DNA of 64,000 nt from an uncultured Clostridia bacterium (lineage in GTDB: Bacteria > Bacillota > Clostridia > Lachnospirales > Anaerotignaceae). Where the stretch lies: positions 1 through 64,000 of the forward strand of contig CALWSR010000003.1 of assembly GCA_944384265.1 (NCBI GenBank). The letters run 5' to 3'. Numbering within the stretch: the stretch's first letter is position 1; every line of letters starts with the position of its first letter. The notes under the pieces were generated by a model. The model saw only the letters and a list, made by a program, of their open reading frames with translations. It had not been told where the DNA came from and did not search any database. This document shows, piece after piece, positions 1-8,402 of this stretch. A program made the position numbers and the translations under genes.

Positions 1-287
1 TTCATGGCAGCCACAAGTACAACGGCCCTTCTGCAAAATCTCATTTCATGCAAGCTTTTGAGAAAAAGTATACACAGCTATCTCCACGGACATAAAGCCC
101 TTAAAATCCACTGCTTTTCTTGTAGGAGATAAATTGCTTCGGCTTGGAGAATCCTTTGTTTTCCAAACCCTTTCTCTTGTGAGCATATAAAACCACTTTC
201 TCTGCAAGCTGCATAAAAATGAATTTTCATAAAAAGCGACACTGGAAATACCCTGCTTTCTTGAAATAATATGAAGGCTGCTGCAAA
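1..287. other. Left edge, no supported gene
   Basis: No reading frame here has both a plausible start and a recognisable product. On the minus strand a 37-codon frame at about 101-214 has gene-like codons but no ribosome binding site. Another short frame runs into the window edge with a Cys-rich end. This may be a decayed gene or the untranslated end of something outside the window; I cannot tell which. Confidence 0.3.
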
Positions 288-1310
288 TCAGCTTCTTTCA
301 ATGGCCTCTATCAGCTTGTTTACATTGTCTTCCTTCGTTGCCCAGCTTGTCACAATGCGTATGGCTGTATGCTTCTCATCTGTTTTTTCCCAAAATGTAA
401 ATGCAAACTCCTTTTCCAGCTTTTTCAAAACATCATCAGGAAAAATGGGAAACAGCTGATTGCTGCAATGGGGAAATGCAAAGGAATATCCCTTTTTTGA
501 AATGGCCCTTTCAATTTTTTTTGCCATATCATTGGCATATTTTCCCAGCTCTTCATAAACATGATTTTCAAACAATGTTTCAAATTGTATGCCCAAAAGC
601 CATCCCTTTGCCAGCATTGCCCCTTTTTGTTTTATGGAAAAGCGAAAATCCTTTTGCAATGCTTTTTTAAAAAATACAACAGCTTCTCCAAACAATGCTC
701 CACATTTTGTACCGCCTATGTATAAAATATCCACCAGATTTTGATATGCTTCAAAGGCAATGTCATTGTCAGGTGCTGTCAATGCAGAGGCCATTCTGGC
801 GCCGTCCAAATAAAATATCAAATCCTTTTCTCTGCAAAAATCTCTCAATTGCTCCAATTCTTTTTTGGTATACAGTGTGCCTACCTCTGTGGGGTTGGAA
901 ACATACACCATTTTAGGCTGTACCATATGCTCGTCTGTATGGATATCCAATGCCTTTTGCACATCTGCCACAGACAGCTTTCCATATTGACAGGGCATGG
1001 CAATCACTTTATGTCCTGTGGCCTCTATGGCACCTGTTTCATGGACATTGATGTGTCCGCTGTCTGCCGCTATCACCCCTTGATAAGGCTTTAAGCAGTG
1101 GGAAATCACTGTTAAATTGGCTTGGGTGCCTCCCACCAAAAAATGAATGGCACAGTCTTCACAGCACAGTTTTTTTTCAATGGCTTTTTTGGCCCTTTGG
1201 CAGTGTATATCCTCTCCATAGCCTGCATTTTGTATAGTATTTTGCTCCAGCATTTTTTCCAATATGCCGGTGTATGCACCTTCGCTGTAATCATTTTTAA
1301 AAGAAATCAT
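288..1310 (-). CDS. ltaE: Low-specificity L-threonine aldolase
   Basis: This PLP-dependent cytosolic enzyme of the beta-eliminating lyase/threonine aldolase family splits L-threonine or L-allo-threonine into glycine and acetaldehyde. The 340-residue length is normal. Family landmarks are visible: the GGTQAN phosphate-binding stretch near residue 60, HE at 90-91 (the His that stacks on the cofactor ring), the LDGAR motif near 168-172 and the PLP lysine K202 in GGTKCG. The ATG start is preceded by a strong AAGGAGG. It is probably transcribed alone, because a terminator lies between it and the small gene upstream. Substrate preference (L versus L-allo) cannot be read from the sequence. Confidence 0.93.
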   Translation of the reverse strand: MISFKNDYSEGAYTGILEKMLEQNTIQNAGYGEDIHCQRAKKAIEKKLCCEDCAIHFLVGGTQANLTVISHCLKPYQGVIAADSGHINVHETGAIEATGHKVIAMPCQYGKLSVADVQKALDIHTDEHMVQPKMVYVSNPTEVGTLYTKKELEQLRDFCREKDLIFYLDGARMASALTAPDNDIAFEAYQNLVDILYIGGTKCGALFGEAVVFFKKALQKDFRFSIKQKGAMLAKGWLLGIQFETLFENHVYEELGKYANDMAKKIERAISKKGYSFAFPHCSNQLFPIFPDDVLKKLEKEFAFTFWEKTDEKHTAIRIVTSWATKEDNVNKLIEAIERS

Positions 1311-1345
1311 TTCATTGCCTCCTTATCCTCCCTTTTTATGAAAAA

Positions 1346-1374
1346 CAGCAGAAACACACTTTGTATTTCTGCTG
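1346..1374 (-). terminator. Intrinsic terminator after the small basic protein gene
   Basis: A perfect 9-bp stem (1346-1354 with 1366-1374, CAGCAGAAA) encloses an 11-base loop and on the minus strand is followed by TTTTTC. It separates the small gene at 1399-1581 from the threonine aldolase gene. Confidence 0.65.
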
Positions 1375-1398
1375 AAATGCCATTATGATACCCTCTTT

Positions 1399-1581
1399 CT
1401 AAGCTTCATATTCATATTCATCTTCATAACGAAAATGACCTCTTGTATAACCGTTTTGCAGCATTTTAGGCCTACCGCTTTTTTTTCTTGACAGCTCATG
1501 CTTTCTTTTTTGTACTTCTGCTTCTCTTTCCATTTTTCTTTTTCTGTCATATCGTTCTGATTCTGACGCTTTTTTAGACAC
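1399..1581 (-). CDS. Small highly charged protein, unknown function
   Basis: This is a 60-residue, very polar protein rich in Lys, Arg and Glu, with an acidic, tyrosine-rich tail (YEDEYEYEA). I do not recognise the family, and no membrane segment or catalytic motif is visible. It is probably real for two reasons. The GTG start follows AGGAGG by 8 bases, and an intrinsic terminator lies just downstream, so it looks like a single-gene transcript. The N-terminal two thirds should be a charged helix, and nucleic-acid or ribosome association is only a guess from the charge. Both neighbours are on the same strand but functionally unrelated. Confidence 0.6.
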   Translation of the reverse strand: MSKKASESERYDRKRKMEREAEVQKRKHELSRKKSGRPKMLQNGYTRGHFRYEDEYEYEA

Positions 1582-2386
1582 TTCTTTTTCCTCCTGTTAC
1601 TTACCTTATAAAATCACATAAAATAATGGTTATAAATACAATCATACCCCTTGTTTTATAGTATGCAAAAGCCGCTCTTTTGTCAACCATATGATTTAAA
1701 AAATTCCATAAATTTATTGTGTTGATACGATATTGATAAAAAAAGCAAAACAGCAGACAATTTATCATCTGCTGTTTGTGTAACATAATGTCTTATAAAT
1801 GGTTTGTTTAAATTATTTTAAATTCTTTTGTACTTTTTTAGAGCTTCTTTTGTATTTTTTATATTTTTCTTTGGTAAAAAGCAGAAGAAAGATACCATTA
1901 TTAAAGTACTTTTCTTGCTGTATTTATTGTATACATTCTTTTTTTGTCTGTCAATAAAACAAAAAGCTTTTTTTCAAATTCCATAAAATGCCTAAAAAAC
2001 AACAAAATCTTCCATCATTTTTATGAAAATTCCATTTTGGGGTGCCGCTTTTTATAAAATATAACAATTTCAAAATACGCATATACTTATCTATGGTACA
2101 AATATCCCCTTTTTACAACAGTATATACACAGTACTGATAACCGCCACATATCTTTTTTCAAAATAATATGTCATCTGTTTTTTATCTATGTATTTTCAC
2201 AGCACAAAGCCATATAAAAGGGCAGGGCTTTTCTATGCTTCCAACAATATCTGCGCTTTATGACAGAAATGGCTGTCAATTTATTTCTAATTTGTATCCT
2301 GTTGCTCTAAAAAAGGCAGTATAGAAAATTTATTTTTGCTTTATTCTTTCTTTTTACAGATTATCAAAAAGCTTTTTTTCAGCCAT
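1582..2386. other. AT-rich intergenic stretch
   Basis: About 800 bases contain no frame with a credible start and ribosome binding site on either strand. The only clear structure is the terminator at 1748-1777, which serves a minus-strand transcript arriving from higher coordinates. That transcript could be the 3' end of the yesN/yesM operon or an unannotated RNA between 1780 and 2386. Confidence 0.5.
1748..1777 (-). terminator. Strong intrinsic terminator
   Basis: A perfect 10-bp stem (1748-1757 with 1768-1777, AAACAGCAGA) encloses a 10-base loop. On the minus strand it is followed by TGCTTTTTTT. The plus side has no T-run, so it ends minus-strand transcription, although the nearest convincing minus-strand gene ends about 900 bases upstream. 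Confidence 0.75.
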
Positions 2387-2695
2387 TCATAAAGCCAAAA
2401 TCATAGACAGCACACAAAATAACCCTTTCCATTCTCTTTTTAAAATAGATTCTCCATTTCCCTTTTGCTGCAAGCAAAGCAGCATATGCCTAAGCACTGG
2501 CATTTTTTCTGCCACATCATGGATGATGGCAAACCTCATTTTCTGCATGACATCCCAAGCTGTATGCTGGGCCAAAAGCCTCTTCAGCAGGAAAGCATAT
2601 TCCATAATGTCAGACAAATCAAATAGGATATCTATTTTTGAAATAAATGAATAGCCTTCTGCTGTCATTGTGTGAGCAAAACAGATGCCCTGCAC
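2387..2695 (-). CDS. Hypothetical protein, weak candidate
   Basis: An open frame of 102 codons has codon use like its neighbours and a helical, Leu/Met-rich translation. It overlaps the end of the binding-protein gene by 31 bases in another frame. The GTG start has no visible ribosome binding site, and the inner ATG has none either. I do not recognise the protein. It could be a small coupled gene of the operon or the remains of a larger gene. No transporter component (ATPase or permease) is recognisable in it, although those would be expected at this place in an mgl-like operon. Confidence 0.35.
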   Translation of the reverse strand: MQGICFAHTMTAEGYSFISKIDILFDLSDIMEYAFLLKRLLAQHTAWDVMQKMRFAIIHDVAEKMPVLRHMLLCLQQKGNGESILKREWKGLFCVLSMILAL

Positions 2696-3798
2696 AAATA
2701 AAAGCTTTCTGTAACTTTTCCATGGTATGATAGATTTGTATCCAAATCCCCTTGTTTATCAGATTTTTTCAAAATATCCTCCGGATATATTATGGTATAT
2801 TTTGTAAAAAAATATTTTTGTTTGCTCATATCTGTGTTTTCTCTAGGCCTAGGGTCAATGGCCAAATCATAGCTTAATGAAAATATAAGCTCTGCCTGCT
2901 TTTGGGCATCGTTTTCCACAGTTCCCAACAGCTTGCCCTCTTGCAATGCTTCTATTGCCAATGCAGTGCCATCCACACCCACAATGGCCGGCAACGGCTT
3001 TGCTGCACTTTCATAGGCATCAATGGCTCCTATGGCCATATCATCATTGTTTGACAGCACCAGCTCTATTTGATTTTTGTACATTTGCAGCCATTGATTC
3101 ATTTTTGTGGCTGCTTGGCTTCTATCCCAGTTTGCTGTATCTCCTGCCAGCTTATCCATTTGTATGCCTGCATCTGTAATGGTTTTTACAGCATATTCTG
3201 TTCTCAAAAGGGCGTCTTGATGTCCCTGCTCTCCCTCCAAAACAACATACTGTATTTTTCCATCTCCATTTTTATCTATGGCATATGGATTTTTTTCATA
3301 GGCCTCCACCACAATGCGCCCCTGCAAATATCCGCTTTCACTGGCCTCTGCTCCCACATAATAAACATTGTCCCATCTTTCCAAGTCCTCGCTTACAGGC
3401 TCTCTGTTAAAAAAAATAACAGGAATATCCGCCGCCTTTGCTTTGTCAATGACAGCAGAAGCCACCGTTCTGTCCACCAAATTGACGCAAAGTATGTCAC
3501 AGCCCTGTTCTATCAATTTATCAATTTGGTCATTCTGCACCGTTTGGCTGCCCTTGGCATCCATAGTGTTCATGGTAATTTTCACATTTTTTTGCTGCTG
3601 CGCTTTTTTGATTTCTTCCTCCAAATTTGATATCAGCATAGATATAAATGTGTCTTCTTTTTTGTAAACAGCCACACCCAATTTGATTTCCGAAACCGTA
3701 TTTTTTTGTATCTGTGCGGTCTGCTTTTGACAGCCTATCTGCATACACAGCACAATGATAAAAAACAATAGCACCATTTTTCTTTTTTTGCCAGCCAT
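2665..3798 (-). CDS. Galactose/glucose-type sugar-binding lipoprotein
   Basis: This is a periplasmic-binding-fold protein of the MglB-like sugar-binding family (Peripla_BP_4), 377 residues, expected to sit on the outer face of the membrane. A signal peptide ends in a lipobox with C23 (MQIGC) as the lipidated residue. Landmarks of the MglB group include a FFNREP segment near residue 130, YYVGAEASESG, and ELVLSNNDDMAIGA followed by VGVDGT. The ATG is preceded by GAGGTGAT. It is the last clear gene of the yesN-yesM operon, 13 bases after another binding-fold gene. No mglA/mglC transporter genes follow, so it more likely presents the ligand to the YesM kinase than feeds an adjacent importer. Confidence 0.85.
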   Translation of the reverse strand: MAGKKRKMVLLFFIIVLCMQIGCQKQTAQIQKNTVSEIKLGVAVYKKEDTFISMLISNLEEEIKKAQQQKNVKITMNTMDAKGSQTVQNDQIDKLIEQGCDILCVNLVDRTVASAVIDKAKAADIPVIFFNREPVSEDLERWDNVYYVGAEASESGYLQGRIVVEAYEKNPYAIDKNGDGKIQYVVLEGEQGHQDALLRTEYAVKTITDAGIQMDKLAGDTANWDRSQAATKMNQWLQMYKNQIELVLSNNDDMAIGAIDAYESAAKPLPAIVGVDGTALAIEALQEGKLLGTVENDAQKQAELIFSLSYDLAIDPRPRENTDMSKQKYFFTKYTIIYPEDILKKSDKQGDLDTNLSYHGKVTESFYLCRASVLLTQ

Positions 3799-3811
3799 AT
3801 TTCAATCACCT

Positions 3812-4774
3812 CTATCTTACAAAGGGAAACAACAATCTTTGATTTTCTTTTGTATACATATTATAACGGTTTATAAGGGCATAATCAATTTCTCCCTCTT
3901 GTTTGTTTTCTATTTTGTCCAATGCTTCCATGGCACTTCGTATGCTCAAATAGCCTAAATTAAAATCATTTTGTATGATGGCTGTTGCAATCATATTTTT
4001 TTCAATATAAGACGGCGTTTTTGTGGTCATGCCAAAGCCATATACGGCAATGTGGCTTTTTTGCATATTTTGTACAGCTTCTGCCGTAATATCCAATATG
4101 GTAGGCTCCAGTGCCACAATGATATCCGGCTGTATTTCATCAATGAGCTTCTTCAAATGCTTTGCTGTATCTGCCGAAAGCACAACAGGCATTTTGACAA
4201 TGCTTTTGGCTCTTTTTTCCAGCACAGACTCCAGACCCCTTTGTCTGTTTTGTATGGCATCACAGTGCAGACTGCTTTCTAAAAGCAGCACCTTTTTATC
4301 AAAAACACCTTTATAAATAATGCGCCTGCCCAATTCCTGCCCCATTTTTTCATCCTGTCCCAAAACACTTTCGGAAATGCTGCTGCTTTGTATGCTGCTT
4401 CCCATGGCAATGACGGGAATTTCTTTGGCAGCCTGTTGTATTGCTTCATGCAATGCCTCATCCTCTATGGGCGTAATGACAATGGCTTGGGTGCCGCTGT
4501 TTAGCTCTCTTTCTATCAGCTTTTTTTGTTCTTTTGCATTGTTTTGCTCTGTCAATGTCACAAGGCTGATTTCCACATCCAAATCTGACTGTGCCTGTTC
4601 CATGCCCTGCTGCAAATTGACTATGTGGTCACTGCTGGTTTCTCTGGTAATGACAGAAATTTTTGTATACACAGATTCCATGGGCTGTTCTGTCATGTCA
4701 AAGGATATAAAATATACCATTGCAAAAAAAAGTATCACAACAGAAAATATAAAAAATATATTTTTTATTTTCAA
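3812..4774 (-). CDS. Membrane-anchored sugar-binding-fold protein
   Basis: About 320 residues. One N-terminal membrane segment (roughly residues 5-24) is followed by a periplasmic-binding fold with repeated alternating strand/helix pattern (VISVIT-like start, TQAIVITPI, VIAMGSS, KVLLLES, DIIVALEP, VYGFGM). No lipobox Cys is visible, so the segment probably acts as an uncleaved anchor. I chose a TTG start at 4774: AGGGGAG lies just upstream and the codon overlaps the yesM stop as TTGA. An in-frame ATG exists at 4792. Together with the next gene it forms a two-binding-protein sensory operon with YesM/YesN. The likely role is extracellular sugar recognition for the kinase; the ligand is unknown. 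Confidence 0.78.
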   Translation of the reverse strand: MKIKNIFFIFSVVILFFAMVYFISFDMTEQPMESVYTKISVITRETSSDHIVNLQQGMEQAQSDLDVEISLVTLTEQNNAKEQKKLIERELNSGTQAIVITPIEDEALHEAIQQAAKEIPVIAMGSSIQSSSISESVLGQDEKMGQELGRRIIYKGVFDKKVLLLESSLHCDAIQNRQRGLESVLEKRAKSIVKMPVVLSADTAKHLKKLIDEIQPDIIVALEPTILDITAEAVQNMQKSHIAVYGFGMTTKTPSYIEKNMIATAIIQNDFNLGYLSIRSAMEALDKIENKQEGEIDYALINRYNMYTKENQRLLFPFVR

Positions 4775-6570
4775 CTTTTCTCCCCTCCCCATTGTTCTGC
4801 ACTTTCATAAGAAACCAAGGGCAAATGGATTCTCACAGTTGTACCCACATCTGCTTCGCTCAATATGGTCAGTCCATAGGCCTCTCCAAAATAAAGCTGT
4901 ATTCTTTCATGAACATTTCTCAGTCCGATTCCACTGCCCTTTCCTCTGTGGGTGGCATCTCTTTTCAAAAGACCGGCTATTTCCTCTTCGGGAATGCCCA
5001 TGCCATTGTCCACCACATCAATATATAACCCCCCGTCTTTGGAATAGGCGTTGACTTCAATCTCTCCGTCTCCGTCCATAAATTCCACGCCATGATACAC
5101 AGCATTTTCCAATAGGGGCTGTATAATCAGCTTAATGGTTGCCATATGTAAAAGCCCCTTTTCCACATTGATGTGAAATGTAAATTTATCCCGAAAGCGC
5201 ATATGCTGTATTGTGATGTAATTGCCTGCATGGTTAAGCTCATCCTCCAAGGGAATGATATTTTTGCCCTTGCTTAGTCCCACTCTAAAAAAGCCTGCTA
5301 AGGAAGTAACCATGACAATGGCCTCCTGATATCTTTCATTTTCTACCATCCATACAATGGAATCCAATGTATTATATAAAAAATGGGGATTGATTTGACT
5401 TTGCAGGGCATCAAATTCGCTTTTTCTTTTGGATTCCTGCTCTGTAACAATATCGTCCATAAGCTTTTGCATCTGCTCTGCCATGGATTGAATGGCCTCC
5501 CCCAAATGACGAATCTCATAGGAGCCGCCTATGGCAATGGGTGCATCCAAATGCCCCTGCTCCAGCTCTCTTACTGATTTTTCCAGCTCCATAATGGGGT
5601 CTGCAATTTTGGCAGAAACAAATGTATTGGCAAGCAGCAGCAAAAAAATGGTAAACAAAAATAATATCAGCACAAACATACGAATCTGAAAATTATTTTG
5701 CAGACTTTCCACCATAGGAGAAACCCCCACTATTTTCCAGCCTGTATATCCCACTGTTTTGACTGTCACCAGTCTTTTTTGTCCTTCAAAACGCTCCACA
5801 TGGCTGCCGTCTTCATAGGCGGCGGCCTGTCTGCTGCTTTCTTTTTCCAAATTGGAATAAATCAGCTGTTGTCTTGGATGATATATCATCTCTCCGTCAT
5901 CATTCATCAAATAAACATATCCGGATTTTCCCAAATCAATGTTTTTAAATATTTGTTCAATGCCGCTGAAATTCATATCTACCAGCAAAACACCTGTTTC
6001 TGTTTTTCCCCCCTTCATCAATTCTATGGAACGGCTCAATGAAACCACCCATTTATATTTATATTCCACATCCTCAAACAAATTTTGTACATGAGGCGTT
6101 GAAAAATGGATATTTTCTATTTTTGTCTGGGCTTCATAAAACCAGCTTTCTTTTTTTGGTTCTGCCGTTTTTTTCAGCTTTGCCAAGGGAGTGGCGTCTA
6201 TCAGCTCTCCCTCCTTATCAAACACTGCAATGCTGACAATGCTTTCCCGATTTGCTTCATAAAGCAAATTCATATCACTGTTAAAGCTGTCCTCTACAAT
6301 ATCACGGTCTCTTAGCACACGATAGCGCATGGTATCAGACACCTTCATCAAATTTCTTAAATATCCGTCCAGGCTCATGTTTACCTGATTGACAATTCTT
6401 TTGTTGTTTTCCTCCAATGCGGCTTCGTTGGCGGCAGAAAAACGAAAAAACAATGACATACCAATAAAGGCACTGCCGCAAACTGCAACCAGTGTAAAAC
6501 AAATGGAAATGACAAAACGGATATCTCTTTTTCTAAAATATGCCATCCATTTTTTGATATTTTCTCCCAT
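4771..6570 (-). CDS. yesM: YesM-type sensor histidine kinase
   Basis: This membrane kinase phosphorylates the AraC-type regulator encoded just upstream. Of 599 residues, there is a transmembrane segment at about 19-41, an extracellular double-Cache-like sensor domain to about 296, a second membrane segment at about 297-317 and a HAMP domain to about 370. A His_kinase domain follows, with phospho-acceptor H396 in QINPHFLYNTL, and then an HATPase with the N box (QPLLENAVYHG), VDNGMGIP and GSGIGLRNV. The start has AAGGAGG and lies 12 bases after yesN. Its 3' end overlaps the binding-protein gene, suggesting that kinase and binding proteins form one signalling unit. Sugar sensing is inferred from those neighbours. 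Confidence 0.92.
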   Translation of the reverse strand: MGENIKKWMAYFRKRDIRFVISICFTLVAVCGSAFIGMSLFFRFSAANEAALEENNKRIVNQVNMSLDGYLRNLMKVSDTMRYRVLRDRDIVEDSFNSDMNLLYEANRESIVSIAVFDKEGELIDATPLAKLKKTAEPKKESWFYEAQTKIENIHFSTPHVQNLFEDVEYKYKWVVSLSRSIELMKGGKTETGVLLVDMNFSGIEQIFKNIDLGKSGYVYLMNDDGEMIYHPRQQLIYSNLEKESSRQAAAYEDGSHVERFEGQKRLVTVKTVGYTGWKIVGVSPMVESLQNNFQIRMFVLILFLFTIFLLLLANTFVSAKIADPIMELEKSVRELEQGHLDAPIAIGGSYEIRHLGEAIQSMAEQMQKLMDDIVTEQESKRKSEFDALQSQINPHFLYNTLDSIVWMVENERYQEAIVMVTSLAGFFRVGLSKGKNIIPLEDELNHAGNYITIQHMRFRDKFTFHINVEKGLLHMATIKLIIQPLLENAVYHGVEFMDGDGEIEVNAYSKDGGLYIDVVDNGMGIPEEEIAGLLKRDATHRGKGSGIGLRNVHERIQLYFGEAYGLTILSEADVGTTVRIHLPLVSYESAEQWGGEKS

Positions 6571-6582
6571 TGTCTTCCTCCT

Positions 6583-8184
6583 TTATTTCCCATTTCGATA
6601 TTTAGAAGGAGAAACACCAAAGTGCTTTTTAAAAACATAGCTGAAATAATTTGGCTCTGTATACCCCACCTTTGCAGAAATGATATAGGTTTTGTCATCT
6701 GTGGTGTTGAGCAGCTTTACTGCCTCCTCCATGCGAATGTCTGTCAGATAGCTGATAAAGCTGGAGCCAGTTTCCTTTTTAAATATGGTGGAAAAATAAG
6801 CAGGGCTTACGTGCAGATAGCTGCAAAGCATTTCTACGGACACATCGCTGTTGCCATAATTTTTTTGCACAAACTCTTTGGCCTTTTCTGCCAATATTTT
6901 TGTAGAATCCAGTCTTTCTCTTTTGATTCTTATGCTGATATTGATGCAGACCTCTGTCAGCCATTGCTTCAAATCCTCCAAGGATTCATAATCCTGCATG
7001 GAAAAATAGCCCTTAAAATCCATTCCAAATATTTCTTCCATATCCAGCTGATAAGTTCTCACAATTTTAAACAATTCCGAAAGCAGCTCTGTCATATAAA
7101 TCTGATATTGATTCATAGCCGTATTGGCTTGCTTAAAATAATCCATCATATGGTTGACTGTTTGTTCTATTTTTTTAGCAGTATCCAATTTAATGGCACG
7201 AATCAATGCCTTTTGCTGTGCCTCATCCAGCTGCACCACATTTTTATTTGGCTCCACATCATCAATAAAAATGGCACTTTCGTCCAAAAGCATACGATAC
7301 TCCAGTGCATTGACAGCCCCTTCAAAGGAATACTGCAAATGGGACAGCTTGTGACAGACAGAGCCAATGCCTGCCGTTACAGAAAGCTCCAAAACATCCC
7401 TTGCCATATCACAAATGCGGTTCATGGCTCCCACATAGCCCAAAACTGCTTCTTTTTTTTGAAACAATGCTATAATCATCAATGCATCATTATATAAAAA
7501 GTTAATGGTACGATAAACTCTTTTTAAATTTTCAGAAACAATTCTCTGCAATGACAAAGGAACCAGCTCCGCCTGACCGGACAATGAGCCTTTGCCTCCA
7601 TTTTCTTTTGTATCCCCCCTTATGACTGTGACAGCCCAGCAGTCTGCCTTCAGGTCAATTTCATATTGCTTTGCCAGCTCCCATATTCTTTCCTCTGAAA
7701 AGCTGCCTTCTACCAAACCGGAAAAAAATTGCTGGCGCAGTATGGGCAGGCTTTGTATATAATTTTGACGCAGTATCTCCACATCTCGTCTTTCCTTCAT
7801 TTCATGGTCCAGCTGTTTTTTCAGCTTTTGGAGCAATGTTGTCACTTCCTTGGAATCCACAGGCTTTAATATATATTCTGAAGCATTGATTTGAATGGCT
7901 TGCTTGGCATATTCAAAATCATCAAAGCCGGAAAAAAGCACCAGCTTTGTCAGCGGCATTTGTGTTGCCAATTTTTCTCCCAGCTCTAAGCCATTCATAA
8001 AGGGCATTTTGATATCTGTCATAACAACATGAGGCTGTATTTTTTCTGCCAGCTCCAATGCCTCTCTGCCGTTAGAGGCATCTCCTGCCAATATAAAACC
8101 ATTTGCCTGCCAATCTATTTTTTGAATAATCCCCTGTCTGATTTCTTTTTCATCATCTGCCAACAATACCTTATAATATGCCAT
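6583..8184 (-). CDS. yesN: YesN-type response regulator with AraC DNA-binding domain
   Basis: This cytosolic transcription regulator is the partner of YesM. Of 533 residues, an N-terminal receiver domain carries DD at 10-11, phospho-acceptor D57 (VVMTDIKMP) and K107 (YILKP). A long middle region of about 300 residues has no known catalytic motif. A C-terminal AraC pair of helix-turn-helix units spans about 435-533, ending in the family signature GYTEPNYFSYVFKKHFG. It is first in the operon and starts after AAGGAGAG. Targets cannot be read here; sugar transport or polysaccharide-use genes are typical for this family. Confidence 0.92.
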   Translation of the reverse strand: MAYYKVLLADDEKEIRQGIIQKIDWQANGFILAGDASNGREALELAEKIQPHVVMTDIKMPFMNGLELGEKLATQMPLTKLVLFSGFDDFEYAKQAIQINASEYILKPVDSKEVTTLLQKLKKQLDHEMKERRDVEILRQNYIQSLPILRQQFFSGLVEGSFSEERIWELAKQYEIDLKADCWAVTVIRGDTKENGGKGSLSGQAELVPLSLQRIVSENLKRVYRTINFLYNDALMIIALFQKKEAVLGYVGAMNRICDMARDVLELSVTAGIGSVCHKLSHLQYSFEGAVNALEYRMLLDESAIFIDDVEPNKNVVQLDEAQQKALIRAIKLDTAKKIEQTVNHMMDYFKQANTAMNQYQIYMTELLSELFKIVRTYQLDMEEIFGMDFKGYFSMQDYESLEDLKQWLTEVCINISIRIKRERLDSTKILAEKAKEFVQKNYGNSDVSVEMLCSYLHVSPAYFSTIFKKETGSSFISYLTDIRMEEAVKLLNTTDDKTYIISAKVGYTEPNYFSYVFKKHFGVSPSKYRNGK

Positions 8185-8339
8185 AGTCCTCTCTCCTTAA
8201 AAATACAGCATTGCATTTTTGGGACAAAAAACATTTTTTTGCTTTCCTCCCATTTTTTATTTTAGCATTTCTTGATACAAAAGTCATTGTGATATGGTAT
8301 AAAAACAAAAAATCTCTTTTTTTCCTCACAAAATCCAAG

Positions 8340-8368
8340 GCATACTTTTTATTTTTTTATCATATAGT
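8340..8368 (+). promoter_or_regulatory. SigE-like sporulation promoter of sipL
   Basis: GCATACT (8340-8346), a 14-base spacer and CATATAGT (8361-8368) resemble the mother-cell SigE consensus (KMATATT, 14-15 bases, CATACAMT) at 6 of 7 and 6 of 8 positions. It lies 34 bases before the sipL ATG, whose ribosome binding site is AAAGGAGG. SigE control of SipL is known in Clostridioides difficile, so the match makes biological sense. Confidence 0.5.
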
Positions 8369-8402
8369 ATCATCATAGACAAAGGTAAAGGAGGCTTTTT
8401 GT

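Noticed and set aside
1601..1786. 61-codon minus-strand frame rich in Phe/Ile/Tyr
   Set aside because: It contains an intrinsic terminator stem, has no ribosome binding site and has a composition typical of AT-rich noncoding DNA.
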